This document shows positions 29,354 through 38,366 of a stretch of 64,000 nt of DNA, one piece after another. This DNA is from Gemmatimonadota bacterium (GTDB taxonomy: Bacteria; Gemmatimonadota; Gemmatimonadetes; Gemmatimonadales; Gemmatimonadaceae). Location of the stretch: assembly GCA_016194585.1 (NCBI GenBank), contig JACQBG010000006.1:1-64000 (forward strand), written 5' to 3'. The notes under the pieces are model-generated. The model searched no databases, was not told where the DNA came from, and saw only the letters and a list, made by a program, of their open reading frames with translations. Within the stretch, counting starts at the first letter, position 1. Each line of letters opens with the position of its first letter. A program made the translations under genes and the position numbers.

Positions 29354-31276
29354 ATGACGGTGAAACTCGACTCCAAGATCCCCGGCGGGCCGCTCGCCGA
29401 GAAGTGGGATGCCCACCGCTTCGAGATGAAGCTGGTGAACCCCGCCAACAAGCGGAAATACCACGTGATCGTCGTCGGATCGGGGCTGGCGGGCGCGGCC
29501 GCGGCGGCGTCGATGAGCGAGCTGGGCTACAACGTCAGCTGCTTCGCGTACCAGGATTCGCCGCGCCGCGCGCACTCGATCGCCGCGCAGGGGGGCATCA
29601 ACGCGGCGAAGAACTACCGCAACGACGGCGATTCCATCCGCCGGCTGTTCTACGACACCATCAAGGGCGGCGACTTCCGCGCCCGCGAAGCCAACGTCTA
29701 CCGCCTCGCGCAGATCTCGGTCGACATCATCGACCAGTGCGTGGCCCAGGGCGTGCCGTTCGCCCGCGAGTACGGCGGCCTCCTCGCCAACCGCTCGTTC
29801 GGCGGCGCGCAGGTGAGCCGCACCTTCTACGCGCGCGGACAGACGGGGCAGCAGCTGCTCCTCGGCGCGTACCAGGCGCTCGAGAAGGAGATCGCGCACG
29901 GTAGCGTGACGATGTACTCGCGGCACGAGATGCTCGACCTCGTGACGATCGACGGCGTGGCGCGCGGCATCATCACGCGCGACATGGTGAGCGGCAAGAT
30001 CGAGGCGCACGTCGCCGACGCCGTCGTGCTGGGCACGGGCGGCTACGGCAACGTCTTCTACCTCTCGACCAACGCCAAGGGGTGCAACGTCACGGCCACG
30101 TGGCGCGCCCACAAGAAGGGCGCCGCGTTCGCCAACCCGTGCTACACGCAGATCCACCCGACGTGCATCCCGCAGAGCGGCGACCACCAGTCGAAGCTCA
30201 CGCTGATGAGCGAGTCGCTGCGCAACGACGGTCGCGTGTGGGTGCCGAAGCGCCGCGAGGACTGCGGCAAGCACCCGAGCGAGATCGCCGAGGACGACCG
30301 CGACTACTACCTCGAGCGGAAGTATCCGAGCTTCGGCAACCTCTCGCCGCGCGACATCGCGAGCCGGGCGGCCAAGGAAGCGTGCGACGACGGGCGCGGC
30401 GTGGGCCCGGGCGGCCGCGGCGTGTACCTCGATTTCGCCGACGCCATCAAGCGGCTCGGCAAGGCGGCCATCGAAGAGCGCTACGGCAACCTGTTCGAGA
30501 TGTACGAGCGCATCACCGCCGAAGATCCGTACACCGTGCCGATGCGCATCTACCCCGCGTCGCACTACTCGATGGGCGGGCTCTGGGTCGACTACAACCT
30601 CATGAGCAACGTGCAGGGATTGCACGTCATCGGCGAGGCGAACTTCAGCGACCACGGCGCCAACCGCCTCGGCGCGAGCGCGCTCATGCAGGGGCTCGGC
30701 GACGGCTACTACGTGATCCCGAACACGATCGGCCACTACCTCGCGAGCAACAAGCTCGGGAAGGTGACGGCCGATCACCCCGAGTTCCGGGCCGCCATCG
30801 AGCAGGTCGAGGGGCGGCAGCGCCGGCTGCTCGGCATCAAGGGGAAGCGCACGCCGGATTCCTTCCACAAGGAGCTCGGCAAGATCATGTGGGAGAAGTG
30901 CGGCATGGCCCGCAACGCCAAGGGGCTCAACGAGGCGCTGCAGGAGATCCCTGCGCTGCGCGAGGAGTTCTGGCAGAACGTGACGGTGCCCGGCTCGGGC
31001 GAGGAGCTGAACCAGTCGCTCGAGAAGGCCGGCCGCGTGGCCGACTTCCTCGAGTTCGGCGAGCTGCTCGTGACCGACGCGCTCCACCGCGAGGAGAGCT
31101 GCGGCGGCCACTTCCGCGAGGAGCACCAGACCGAGGACGGCGAGGCGAAGCGCAACGACGAGCAGTTCGCCTACGTCGCCGCGTGGGAATACGCAGGGGA
31201 AGGGAAGTCGCCCATCCTCAACAAGGAGCCGTTGGTGTTCGAGAACGTCCATCTCGCCACGCGGAGCTACAAGTGA
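29354..31276 (+). CDS. sdhA: Succinate dehydrogenase flavoprotein subunit
   Basis: Catalytic FAD subunit of complex II, oxidising succinate to fumarate, 640 residues. The FAD-binding motif is [15 protein letters not shown]. The His for covalent FAD attachment lies in [34 protein letters not shown] and the capping-domain Arg/His residues ([18 protein letters not shown]) follow. The type is the Bacillus/epsilon-proteobacterial form, matching the single-anchor SdhC. The stop overlaps the GTG of sdhB. Confidence 0.96.
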   Translation: MTVKLDSKIPGGPLAEKWDAHRFEMKLVNPANKRKYHVIVVGSGLAGAAAAASMSELGYNVSCFAYQDSPRRAHSIAAQGGINAAKNYRNDGDSIRRLFYDTIKGGDFRAREANVYRLAQISVDIIDQCVAQGVPFAREYGGLLANRSFGGAQVSRTFYARGQTGQQLLLGAYQALEKEIAHGSVTMYSRHEMLDLVTIDGVARGIITRDMVSGKIEAHVADAVVLGTGGYGNVFYLSTNAKGCNVTATWRAHKKGAAFANPCYTQIHPTCIPQSGDHQSKLTLMSESLRNDGRVWVPKRREDCGKHPSEIAEDDRDYYLERKYPSFGNLSPRDIASRAAKEACDDGRGVGPGGRGVYLDFADAIKRLGKAAIEERYGNLFEMYERITAEDPYTVPMRIYPASHYSMGGLWVDYNLMSNVQGLHVIGEANFSDHGANRLGASALMQGLGDGYYVIPNTIGHYLASNKLGKVTADHPEFRAAIEQVEGRQRRLLGIKGKRTPDSFHKELGKIMWEKCGMARNAKGLNEALQEIPALREEFWQNVTVPGSGEELNQSLEKAGRVADFLEFGELLVTDALHREESCGGHFREEHQTEDGEAKRNDEQFAYVAAWEYAGEGKSPILNKEPLVFENVHLATRSYK

Positions 31277-32058
31277 GCGCCGGCCTCAATCTCACGCTGC
31301 ACGTGTGGCGTCAGGCCGGCCCGAACGCGGCCGGCCGGATGGTGGACTACAAGGCCACCGACATCAGCCCCGAGATGAGCTTTCTCGAGATGCTCGACGT
31401 CGTGAACGAGCGGCTCATCGAGAGCGGCGGCGACCCGATCGCGTTCGACCACGACTGCCGCGAGGGGATCTGCGGCATGTGCGGCGTGATGATCAACGGT
31501 GCCGCGCATGGACCGATGAAGCTCACCACCGCGTGCCAGCTGCACATGCGCACGTTCAAGGACGGCGACGAGATCACCATCGAGCCCTGGCGCGCCGCGG
31601 GATTCCCGGTGGTGCGCGACCTCGTGGTCGACCGGAGCGCGCTCGACCGCATCATCCAGGCGGGCGGTTACATCTCGGCGCCGACCGGGTCGGCGCAGGA
31701 CGCGAACGCGCTCCCCATCCCCAAGCAGGACGCCGACGAGGCGATGGACGCGGCCGCCTGCATCGGATGTGGCGCCTGCGTCGCGGCCTGTCCGAACAGC
31801 TCGGCGTCGCTCTTCACCTCGGCCAAGATCACGCACCTCGGCAAGCTCCCGCAGGGACAGCCCGAGCGGTACCGCCGCGCCCTCTCGATGGTGGCCCAGA
31901 TGGACCTCGAGGGATTCGGCGGGTGCACGTTGTTCGGCGAGTGCCAGGAAGCGTGCCCGAAGGGGATCTCCATCGATTCGATCACCCAGATGAATCGGGA
32001 TTACCTGTGGGCGTCGCTCACCAAGCGCGAGGAGAAGAAGGTGGCTGGGGCGGGGTGA
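31273..32058 (+). CDS. sdhB: Succinate dehydrogenase iron-sulfur subunit
   Basis: Electron-transfer subunit of complex II, 261 residues. The [2Fe-2S] ligands lie in [10 protein letters not shown] with a later Cys in TTACQLHM. The [4Fe-4S] and [3Fe-4S] ligands lie in [12 protein letters not shown] and [15 protein letters not shown]. The GTG start at 31273 overlaps the sdhA stop (GTGA). It closes the mdh-sdhCAB operon; heptad repeats and a strong hairpin follow. Confidence 0.95.
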   Translation: MSAGLNLTLHVWRQAGPNAAGRMVDYKATDISPEMSFLEMLDVVNERLIESGGDPIAFDHDCREGICGMCGVMINGAAHGPMKLTTACQLHMRTFKDGDEITIEPWRAAGFPVVRDLVVDRSALDRIIQAGGYISAPTGSAQDANALPIPKQDADEAMDAAACIGCGACVAACPNSSASLFTSAKITHLGKLPQGQPERYRRALSMVAQMDLEGFGGCTLFGECQEACPKGISIDSITQMNRDYLWASLTKREEKKVAGAG

Positions 32059-32080
32059 ACGACAGCGGCGAGTGAACCGC

Positions 32081-32115
32081 TCATCGTTCATCGTTCACCG
32101 TCTATCGTTTGTCGT
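32081..32115 (+). repeat. Tandem heptamer repeat, five units (TCATCGT type)
   Basis: Five head-to-tail seven-base units: TCATCGT, TCATCGT, TCACCGT, CTATCGT, TTGTCGT. They lie 23 bases after the sdhB stop. Related TCACCGT units occur between sucD and ndk at 58514-58541. Confidence 0.7.
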
Positions 32116-32116
32116 G

Positions 32117-32146
32117 ACGAAGGGCGCCTTCATGGGCGCCCTTCGT
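32117..32146 (+). terminator. Strong hairpin at the end of the mdh-sdhCAB operon
   Basis: ACGAAGGGCGCC and GGCGCCCTTCGT form a perfect twelve-pair stem with a six-base loop. No long T tract follows (ATTGCTG), so it may act with other factors or stabilise the 3' end. The next gene starts about 90 bases on. Confidence 0.65.
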
Positions 32147-32238
32147 ATTGCTGCCGATACTCCCTCCCAGCGTCCGCGTCCGGAATGTTCGCCCGCGCTT
32201 GCCCCGGTCGAGCGCGCCGTGAAGATTGACCTAAGGCA

Positions 32239-34731
32239 ATGACTGTCCCACACCCCCCGTTCGTGACACCGCCGCCCTCGCCCCCGGAACCTGACTCGCG
32301 ATCGCGCTCGTTCCGGCGCGTGGGACTGTTGGCGCTCGCGACGGCGGGATACTTCGCGTGCGCGCAGCTCGGCTACGCGCTCGCCCTGAGTCCGAGCGGC
32401 GCGGCGGTGTTCTGGCCGGGGGCCGGGTTCCTGCTCGCGCTGCTGTTGCTCTCGCCGGCGGCGGAATGGCCGTGGTTGCTCGCCGGGGCGCTCATCGGCA
32501 ACGCCCTCTCCGACGCCCGGCATGGCGCATCGGCGGGCATCGCCCTCGTGGGCGCGTCGCTGAACGTGGGGGAGAGTCTGCTCGCCGCCACCGTGCTCCG
32601 GCGCGCGCATCGCGAGGCGTTCACGCTCGGCACGCTGCGCGAGGTCTTGCTCATCTTGCTCCTCGCGGTGGGCGTGTGCAACGGCATCTCCGCCATCTTG
32701 GGAGCGAGCTACTTCCGGCAGCTGTCGCAACTCGATTTCCCCACCGGCTGGCTGAACTGGTGGGCCGGGGACGGTATCGGGATGCTCGTCGTCGCGCCGT
32801 TGATCATCGCCTCGGCCGACGTCGCGCGTCGCCGGCCGAAGATCAGGAAGAGCGACGCCATCGAGGCGGCCGCCGTGTTCGTCGCCCTCGCGCTCGTGGG
32901 CGCGTTCCTCCTCACGAGCCGTCCGGAGGACTCGAGCGCGCTCGGCCGGTTCCCGTATCTCGCGTTCCCGTTGCTCATCTGGAGCGGCGTGCGATTCGGG
33001 CCGTGGGGGGCGGCGATGGCCGCCTTCGTCCTCGCCACCGCCACCGTGTGGCACGAAGCGGCACAGGTCGGCCTCTTGGGGACGACGGCCCGCAATCACA
33101 CCGGCGACGTGATCGAGGTGTTCTCGTACCTCGCGCTGGCCAGCCTCTCGGCGCTCATCCCCGCGTCGCTCATCAGCGAACAGCGGCGCGCGACGGACCG
33201 GCTTCAGGAGAGCGAATCGCGCTTCCGGCAGATGGCGGAGTCGATCGAGGAAGCCTTCTTCGTGTTCGACCTGCCGAGCGGCCGACCGGTGTATACGAGC
33301 CCCACGTGGTCGCAGATCTGGGGCCGGCCGATCGCCGAGGCCGCGGACGCGCGGAATTGGTTCGCCGCGCTGCATCCGGATGACCGCGCGGCCACGAACC
33401 GAGCGCTCGCGTCCGTGCAGGCCGGCGAGACGGTGGAGTTCCTCTTCCGCGTGAGCCGCCCCGGTGGCGAATGGCGCTGGGTGCGCACGCGGGCGTATCC
33501 CATCCGCGATGACTCGGGCGCCCTGTATCGCTCCGTCGGCGTCGCCGAGGACGTGACGACATTGCGCCAGGCCGAGGAGCGGCTGGTGCAGGCCCAGAAG
33601 ATGGATGCCGTCGGCCGACTCGCCGGCGGCGTGGCGCACGACTTCAACAACCTCATGACGGTGGTGATCGGCCACTGCGAGCTCGCGCTCGCCGACCTCC
33701 CACCCGGCGGTGGCCAGTTGCGCGCCGACCTCGAGGACATCCGCCAGGCGGCGCAGAGCGCGTCGCAGCTCACGGGGCAGCTCCTCTCGTTCAGCCGCCA
33801 GCAATTGCTCGAGGCGAAGATCACGCCGCTCGGCCCGCTCGTACAGCGCATGACGTCGATGTTGAGCCGCCTCATCCCCGAGCACATCGAGCTTCGCACG
33901 TCGGTCGCGCCCGACACCGGCGCGGCGCAGGTCGATGCCGCGCACCTGCAGCAGGTGATCGTGAACCTCGCCGTGAACGCGCGCGACGCGATGCCCGAGG
34001 GCGGCCAGCTGCTCATCAGTACGGAGAACGCCGACGTCGACGGCGACCTCGTGAGCGAGGCGCTCACGCCGGTGCCCAAGGGGCGCTACGTGCGCCTCAT
34101 GGTGAGCGATACGGGCACGGGGATGGATGCGGCGACGCGCGCGCGCGCCTTCGAGCCGTTCTTCACCACCAAGGAGATGGGACGGGGCACCGGGCTCGGG
34201 CTCGCCACGGTGTTCGGCTTCGTGCAGCAGAGCGGCGGCCACATCACGCTCTACAGCGAGCCGGCGCACGGCACGACGGTGAAGATCTACTTCCCGCGCG
34301 TCGACGAGCCCGGCGAGACCGCCGTGAGCGAAGAGCGCCCTCGCGCCGCCGGAGGGAGCGAGACGATCCTCCTCGCCGAGGATTCCGACGAAGTGCGCGG
34401 CGTGATGCTCAGCGTGCTGCGGCGGCGCGGCTACGAGGTGCTGTGCGCGTCCGACGGCGAGGAGGCGATCGCGATGGCCGAGTCGCTCGACCAGCGCATC
34501 GACCTGCTCATCTCCGACGTGGTGATGCCCGGGCTGAACGGCCGCGAGGTGGCCGAGCGGTTCGCGCGGCTTCACCCAAGGGCGAAGGTGCTGCTCGTGT
34601 CGGGGTACACCGACGACGCGGCCGTGCTGCGCGGACTGCGCCACGCGGCGATCGCGTTCCTCGAGAAGCCCTTCACGCCGGACGCGCTGGCGGCGAAGGT
34701 GCGGGAGTTGCTGGACGCGGGCAGGGAATGA
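32239..34731 (+). CDS. MASE1 hybrid sensor histidine kinase
   Basis: Membrane-bound hybrid kinase of 830 residues. Residues about 25-310 form a MASE1-type sensor of around eight helices (LSPSGAAVFWPGAGFLLALLLL, WWAGDGIGMLVVAPLI). A PAS domain (about 325-445) reads EEAFFVFDLPSG...WRWVRTRAYPIRDDSG. The HisKA domain has the phosphoacceptor His467 in GGVAHDFNNLM. The HATPase domain has NLAVNARDAM, DTGTGMD and GTGLGLATVFGF. The C-terminal receiver has the phosphoacceptor Asp760 in LLISDVVMPG and the conserved Lys in LEKPFTP. No DNA-binding output gene is adjacent, so its partner is unknown. The stimulus is unknown; MASE1 is an uncharacterised membrane sensor. Confidence 0.93.
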   Translation: MTVPHPPFVTPPPSPPEPDSRSRSFRRVGLLALATAGYFACAQLGYALALSPSGAAVFWPGAGFLLALLLLSPAAEWPWLLAGALIGNALSDARHGASAGIALVGASLNVGESLLAATVLRRAHREAFTLGTLREVLLILLLAVGVCNGISAILGASYFRQLSQLDFPTGWLNWWAGDGIGMLVVAPLIIASADVARRRPKIRKSDAIEAAAVFVALALVGAFLLTSRPEDSSALGRFPYLAFPLLIWSGVRFGPWGAAMAAFVLATATVWHEAAQVGLLGTTARNHTGDVIEVFSYLALASLSALIPASLISEQRRATDRLQESESRFRQMAESIEEAFFVFDLPSGRPVYTSPTWSQIWGRPIAEAADARNWFAALHPDDRAATNRALASVQAGETVEFLFRVSRPGGEWRWVRTRAYPIRDDSGALYRSVGVAEDVTTLRQAEERLVQAQKMDAVGRLAGGVAHDFNNLMTVVIGHCELALADLPPGGGQLRADLEDIRQAAQSASQLTGQLLSFSRQQLLEAKITPLGPLVQRMTSMLSRLIPEHIELRTSVAPDTGAAQVDAAHLQQVIVNLAVNARDAMPEGGQLLISTENADVDGDLVSEALTPVPKGRYVRLMVSDTGTGMDAATRARAFEPFFTTKEMGRGTGLGLATVFGFVQQSGGHITLYSEPAHGTTVKIYFPRVDEPGETAVSEERPRAAGGSETILLAEDSDEVRGVMLSVLRRRGYEVLCASDGEEAIAMAESLDQRIDLLISDVVMPGLNGREVAERFARLHPRAKVLLVSGYTDDAAVLRGLRHAAIAFLEKPFTPDALAAKVRELLDAGRE

Positions 34732-34733
34732 CG

Positions 34734-34759
34734 GGGAGGGCGCCTCGCGGTGCCCTCCC
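34734..34759. terminator. Bidirectional terminator between hybrid kinase and dcd
   Basis: GGGAGGGC and GCCCTCCC enclose a continuing GCC/GGT stem with a TCGC loop, giving an eleven-pair hairpin. It lies between the two convergent genes, just after the kinase stop and just before the dcd stop. No T tract is seen on the plus side. Confidence 0.65.
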
Positions 34760-34768
34760 ATCAGGCGT

Positions 34769-35323
34769 TCAGATCTTCGGCAGCGTCACCCCAACCTGCC
34801 CCTGATACTTCCCCTTCTTGTCCTTGTAGCTGACTTCCGGCTCTTCGTCACCCTCGAAGAACAGCACCTGCGCGATCCCTTCATTCGCATAGATCTTCGC
34901 CGGCAGCGGCGTCGTGTTCGAGATCTCGAGCGTGACGTATCCCTCCCACTCCGGCTCGAACGGCGTCACGTTCGTGATGATCCCGCACCGCGCATACGTC
35001 GACTTGCCCACCGTGATCGTCATCACCTTCCGCGGGATGCGGAAGTACTCGACGCTCCGCGCCAGCGCGAACGAGTTCGGCGGCACGATGCACACGTCCC
35101 CCTCGAACTCCACGAAGCTCTTCGGGTCGAAGTGCTTCGGATCGATGATCGAACTCAGTGCGTTCGTGAAGATCTTGAACTCCCGCGCCACCCGCATGTC
35201 GTAGCCAAACGCGCTCACGCCATAGCTCACCACGCCGTCGCGCTGCTGGCTGCTCTCGAACGGCTCGATCATCCCATGGTCCTTCGCCATCCGCGTGATC
35301 CAGCGGTCGTTCTTGATCGACAT
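34769..35323 (-). CDS. dcd: dCTP deaminase
   Basis: Converts dCTP to dUTP for thymidylate synthesis, 184 residues, trimeric dUTPase-like fold. The N-terminal helix reads [40 protein letters not shown] contains the conserved segment before the nucleotide-binding [10 protein letters not shown], and [27 protein letters not shown] has the catalytic Glu region. The start was set at the ATG before SIKNDRWI; an upstream ATG adds only unconserved residues. Whether it also has dUTPase activity cannot be told. It has its own minus-strand promoter. Confidence 0.95.
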   Translation of the reverse strand: MSIKNDRWITRMAKDHGMIEPFESSQQRDGVVSYGVSAFGYDMRVAREFKIFTNALSSIIDPKHFDPKSFVEFEGDVCIVPPNSFALARSVEYFRIPRKVMTITVGKSTYARCGIITNVTPFEPEWEGYVTLEISNTTPLPAKIYANEGIAQVLFFEGDEEPEVSYKDKKGKYQGQVGVTLPKI

Positions 35324-35394
35324 CGGCTCTCTTCGTGGGGAATGGTGGGGAAGGGACGCGCTCGGCCGCAACGCCCGGCACGCTGAAGGCCAGA

Positions 35395-35423
35395 AGATAA
35401 CCCGGCCCTCCGAACCATTCCAA
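35395..35423 (-). promoter_or_regulatory. Predicted promoter of dcd
   Basis: On the minus strand TTGGAA (35423-35418) and TTATCT (35400-35395) are separated by 17 bases, about 70 bases before the dcd ATG. Confidence 0.5.
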
Positions 35424-35534
35424 TGATTGAGGCCCCGAACATGCCGGCACCCGGCATCCCCCGCTACACCAAATTCAGGACCCCCCCTAACCGGACGATA
35501 CTCCTGCAGCTAGCCACACCGACTCGACCGCCCA

Positions 35535-35548
35535 GTCACATTTGTGAC
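35535..35548. promoter_or_regulatory. Perfect palindrome, possible operator
   Basis: GTCACA and TGTGAC half-sites with a TT spacer. It lies about 40 bases upstream of a possible -10 (TTTAAA) of the transporter gene. The half-site order is opposite to that of a CRP site (TGTGA-N6-TCACA), so CRP is not assigned. Confidence 0.4.
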
Positions 35549-35653
35549 CAGCCGACCGCTGGCTTTCCGCCCCCCGACCCCCTTTGTTTAAAGGCTGGCG
35601 CGACGCCGCGCTCCGGTCCCACCTGAGCAACACCGCCCCGTGCGAACTCCCAC

Positions 35654-35680
35654 CGCCGTGCGCCTCCCGGGTGTACGGCG
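35654..35680 (+). promoter_or_regulatory. Leader hairpin 1 of the KimA-like gene
   Basis: CGCCGTGCGCC pairs with GGTGTACGGCG over eleven positions (two G-U) around a TCCCG loop. It is followed by a 19-base linker and the terminator-like hairpin. Confidence 0.55.
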
Positions 35681-35699
35681 ATTATCGTAGGCCTCTCGT

Positions 35700-35738
35700 G
35701 CCGATCTCGCTCCGCTCCGCGGTGCAGGGTCGGCTTTT
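35700..35738 (+). terminator. Terminator-like hairpin in the leader of the KimA-like gene
   Basis: GCCGATC pairs with GGTCGGC (one G-U); an inner CCGC-TCC-GCGG stem fills the loop, and TTTT follows directly. It ends about 20 bases before the transporter ATG, the position expected of an attenuator. Confidence 0.5.
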
Positions 35739-35759
35739 CTCGTTGAGCTACCTGTAACG

Positions 35760-37718
35760 ATGCCTCGCTTCTCGCACGCCAAACGCGTGCTGATCGGACG
35801 ACCACTCTCGAGCGAGCGGCTCGAGCACGAACGACTCAGCAAGAAGACCGGACTCGCCGTCCTCTCCTCAGACGCGATCTCCTCGGTCGCCTACGCCACC
35901 GACCAGATCCTCTTCGTGCTCGGCGGCGCCTTCGGCCTCGCCGCGCTCAACTACGTCTTCCCGATCTCGGCCGTCATCGTCGGGCTGCTCGTGCTCGTCG
36001 GCATCAGCTACGAACAGACCATCCACGCGTATCCGGGTGGGGGCGGCTCATACACCGTCGCCAAGGAGAACCTCGGCGTCGGCCCGGGACTGGTCGCCGC
36101 CGCCGCCCTCCTCACCGACTACATCCTCACCGTCGCCGTGTCGGTGTCGGGCGGCGTCGCCGCCATCACCTCGGCGTACCCGTCGCTCGTGCCGCACGCC
36201 ATCGGCATCGGCCTCGCCGCGGTGCTGCTCCTCACCATCGTGAACCTGCGCGGCGTGCGCGAGAGCGGCGCCGCGTTCAGCCTCCCGACCTACGCCTTCA
36301 TCATGATGATGATCGCGCTCCTCGGGCTTGGCTTCTGGAAGCTCAGCCACGGCGCGCTCCCGCTCGTCACCACCGAGCCGCTCAACATCGACCCGACCAC
36401 CGCCCGCGCGCCGCACCACATGGACGCGATGACGGGGTTCGCGCTGCTCTTCCTCCTCATGCGCGGCTTCGCCGAAGGGTGTTCGGCGATGACGGGCACC
36501 GAGGCCATCTCCAACGGCATCCAGGCGTTCAAGGCGCCCGCCCAGCGCAACGCCGCCATCACGCTCGCGTGGATGGTGACCATCCTCGGCGTCTTCTTCC
36601 TCGGCACGAGCTACCTCGCGCAGCACTTCGCGGCGATGCCGACGGAGAGCGAGACGGTGCTCTCGCGGCTCGGCCACGCCGTGTTCGGCCGCGGTATCTG
36701 GTACTACGCGCTCCAGTACTCGACGTTCGCCATCCTCGTGCTCGCCGCGAACACGGCGTTCGCCGACTTCCCGCGGCTCGCCGGCATCCTCGCCCACGAC
36801 AAGTACATGCCGAGCCAGCTCGCGGCGCGTGGCGACCGGCTGGCGTTCAGCAACGGCATCATCGTGCTGGCGCTCGTGGCGAGCTTCCTCATCTGGCTGT
36901 TCAAGAGCGACACGACGGCGCTCGTGCCGCTGTACGCGGTGGGGGTGTTCGTCTGCTTCACGCTCTCGCAGGCCGGCATGGTGGTGCACTGGATCACGAC
37001 CAAGGCGCCGGGATGGCGGTGGCGCGCCGCGCTCAACGGCATCGGCGCGCTGGCCACGGGCATCGTCTCGGTCATCCAGATCGTGACGAAATTCACGAGC
37101 GGCGGGTGGGTGGTGGCGGTGCTCATCCCGCTTCTCATCCTCATGCTGCGGGGGATCAACACGCACTATCGCCGGTTCGCGGCGAAGGTGGCGTTCCGCG
37201 GACGCAGCCCGATCATGGCGCACGAGCACGTGCTCGTGGTGCCGGTGAGCGGCGTGAACAAGGCGGCCGCGGCGGCGCTCATGTACGCGACGTCGCTCAC
37301 CAAGAACGTGCACGTGGTGCACGTCGAGGTCGATCCCGACAAGACGCCGGAACTGGAACTCGAGTGGGACCGGTGGGACATCGGGCTGGAGCTGGAGATC
37401 CTCCCGTCACCCTACCGGAGCGTGGTGCGGCCGATCGTCGATTACGTCGACAAGCTCCAGGCCGAGCAACCCGGCACGCTGGTGTCGGTGGTTACGCCCG
37501 AGATCGTGCCCAAGCATTGGTGGGAGCACCTGCTGCACAACAAGACGGCGCTCTACATCCGCACGGCGATGCTCTTCAAGGCGAACGTCGTGGTGGTGGC
37601 GGTGCCGTACCTGATGGGGCACGACTACGAGCACGAGGAGAAGGGGCCGCGCTGGGTGGTGGACCTGACGACGTTGAGCGGCGAGACGGCGGCGATCCGG
37701 CCGGAGGATCTCGAGTAA
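35760..37718 (+). CDS. KimA-like APC-superfamily potassium transporter
   Basis: Membrane transporter of 652 residues, the size of B. subtilis KimA. The start VLIGRPLSSERLEHERLSKK and LAVLSSDAISSVAYATDQIL match the KimA N-terminus. YPGGGGSYTVAKENLG, DYILTVAVSVSGGVAAITSA, FAEGCSAMTGTEAISNGI and LYAVGVFVCFTLSQ are conserved blocks in 12 membrane helices. A cytoplasmic C-terminal domain (about 470-640) reads VLVVPVSGVNKAAAAAL... and ends near RPEDLE. KimA is a high-affinity K+ importer inhibited by c-di-AMP. Function is inferred from this similarity; a general APC amino-acid permease is the alternative. The stop TAA lies inside a copy of the 26-bp repeat. Confidence 0.87.
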   Translation: MPRFSHAKRVLIGRPLSSERLEHERLSKKTGLAVLSSDAISSVAYATDQILFVLGGAFGLAALNYVFPISAVIVGLLVLVGISYEQTIHAYPGGGGSYTVAKENLGVGPGLVAAAALLTDYILTVAVSVSGGVAAITSAYPSLVPHAIGIGLAAVLLLTIVNLRGVRESGAAFSLPTYAFIMMMIALLGLGFWKLSHGALPLVTTEPLNIDPTTARAPHHMDAMTGFALLFLLMRGFAEGCSAMTGTEAISNGIQAFKAPAQRNAAITLAWMVTILGVFFLGTSYLAQHFAAMPTESETVLSRLGHAVFGRGIWYYALQYSTFAILVLAANTAFADFPRLAGILAHDKYMPSQLAARGDRLAFSNGIIVLALVASFLIWLFKSDTTALVPLYAVGVFVCFTLSQAGMVVHWITTKAPGWRWRAALNGIGALATGIVSVIQIVTKFTSGGWVVAVLIPLLILMLRGINTHYRRFAAKVAFRGRSPIMAHEHVLVVPVSGVNKAAAAALMYATSLTKNVHVVHVEVDPDKTPELELEWDRWDIGLELEILPSPYRSVVRPIVDYVDKLQAEQPGTLVSVVTPEIVPKHWWEHLLHNKTALYIRTAMLFKANVVVVAVPYLMGHDYEHEEKGPRWVVDLTTLSGETAAIRPEDLE

Positions 37719-37742
37719 CGACGCCTCAGATCGGCGCAGGTA
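37717..37742 (-). repeat. 26-bp intergenic repeat, reverse copy
   Basis: Reverse-oriented copy of the repeat with AACGACGCCTCAGATC at its start. It overlaps the last bases of the KimA-like stop codon. It pairs with the forward copy at 37819-37844, facing outward, about 75 bases apart. Confidence 0.75.
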
Positions 37743-37764
37743 CTGCGGCACGGAGATGAAGCAC

Positions 37765-37803
37765 GGGGGAACGAACGCCCGAAGGGGGAGCGGTCGTTCC
37801 CCC
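37765..37803 (+). terminator. Hairpin after the KimA-like gene
   Basis: GGGGGAACGA and TCGTTCCCCC form a perfect ten-pair stem with a 19-base loop, centred between the two inverted repeat copies. It could terminate the transporter transcript or be the core of the repeat element. Confidence 0.55.
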
Positions 37804-37818
37804 CATTCGCGGTTGCCC

Positions 37819-37844
37819 TATCTGCGAGGATCTGAGGCGTCGTT
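37819..37844 (+). repeat. 26-bp intergenic repeat, forward copy
   Basis: Forward copy identical at 25 of 26 positions to the copy at 27633-27658 (one A/G difference), including the core GATCTGAGGCGTCGTT. The nuoA promoter begins about 40 bases downstream. Confidence 0.8.
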
Positions 37845-37886
37845 GAGTCCGCCCGCCGCACGGCGCGAACCGCCGGGCGCCATGCG

Positions 37887-37916
37887 TTGACACCATTCTG
37901 ACACGCCTCGTAAGTT
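37887..37916 (+). promoter_or_regulatory. Predicted promoter of the nuoA-N operon
   Basis: Perfect TTGACA (37887-37892) and TAAGTT (37911-37916) with an 18-base spacer, the same layout as the HU-gene promoter. The transcript would start near 37923, giving a leader of about 40 bases before the nuoA ATG at 37962. Confidence 0.65.
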
Positions 37917-37961
37917 ACGGCTCTGCGACTTCGTGAACTTTTTCACGAGCGACTATAGAGC

Positions 37962-38366
37962 ATGGATCGCACCTACCTACCAATCCTTCTCCTCATCGGT
38001 TTCGTCGTCGTCAACGCGGTGGGCATCATCGGTGCCTCGGCGTTCACGCTCCGGCCGCGACCGAGCCCCGTCAAGCAGACCCCGTACGAGTCGGGCATCC
38101 CGCCGCTCGGTGACGCGCGCGAACGCTTCTCGGTGAAGTTCTACATGGTCGCGATGCTGTTCATCGTCTTCGACATCGAGACGGTCTTCATGATCCCGTG
38201 GGGCGCGTATTACCGGCAGCTCTCGTGCGCCATTCCGCTGGTGAGCGGTGCGTGCCCCGCCTCCCAGGTCTCGTTCTTCGGCCTCGGGGAGATGCTCGTG
38301 TTCATGGCGATCCTGGTCGTCGGCTTCGCTTACGTCTGGAAGAAGGGAGCGCTCCAGTGGGATTGA
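37962..38366 (+). CDS. nuoA: NADH-quinone oxidoreductase subunit A
   Basis: Small membrane subunit of complex I, 134 residues with three helices. KQTPYESGIPPLGDARERFSVKFYMVAMLFIVFDIETVF is the signature region (here in two pieces around ERFSVKFYM and FDIETVFMIPW). It opens the 14-gene operon. The stop overlaps the nuoB start by ten bases. Confidence 0.95.
   Translation: MDRTYLPILLLIGFVVVNAVGIIGASAFTLRPRPSPVKQTPYESGIPPLGDARERFSVKFYMVAMLFIVFDIETVFMIPWGAYYRQLSCAIPLVSGACPASQVSFFGLGEMLVFMAILVVGFAYVWKKGALQWD

Larger units (their letters stand above)
35424..35759 (+). promoter_or_regulatory. Long structured leader region of the KimA-like gene
   Basis: No gene is visible between the dcd promoter and the transporter start. 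The stretch holds a palindrome GTCACA-TT-TGTGAC at 35535-35548, an A/T-rich TTTAAA at 35587-35592 that could be a -10, and two hairpins at 35654-35680 and 35700-35734. The second is followed by TTTT. The layout (operator-like palindrome, possible promoter, folded leader with a terminator-like hairpin before the start codon) suggests leader-controlled expression. B. subtilis kimA (ydaO) is controlled by a c-di-AMP riboswitch. The conserved ydaO core is not recognisable here, so no riboswitch class is assigned. Confidence 0.5.

Noticed and set aside
35535-35548. CRP/FNR binding site.
   Set aside because: The half-sites are in the opposite order (GTCACA...TGTGAC, two-base spacer) to a CRP or FNR site, so no regulator is assigned.
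35600-35740. ydaO-type c-di-AMP riboswitch before the KimA-like gene (ATCGTAGGC resembles part of the ydaO 3' core).
   Set aside because: The other conserved ydaO blocks (the GGGG(U/A)GAAUC segment and the closing P1 partner) were not found, so only an unclassified leader is reported.
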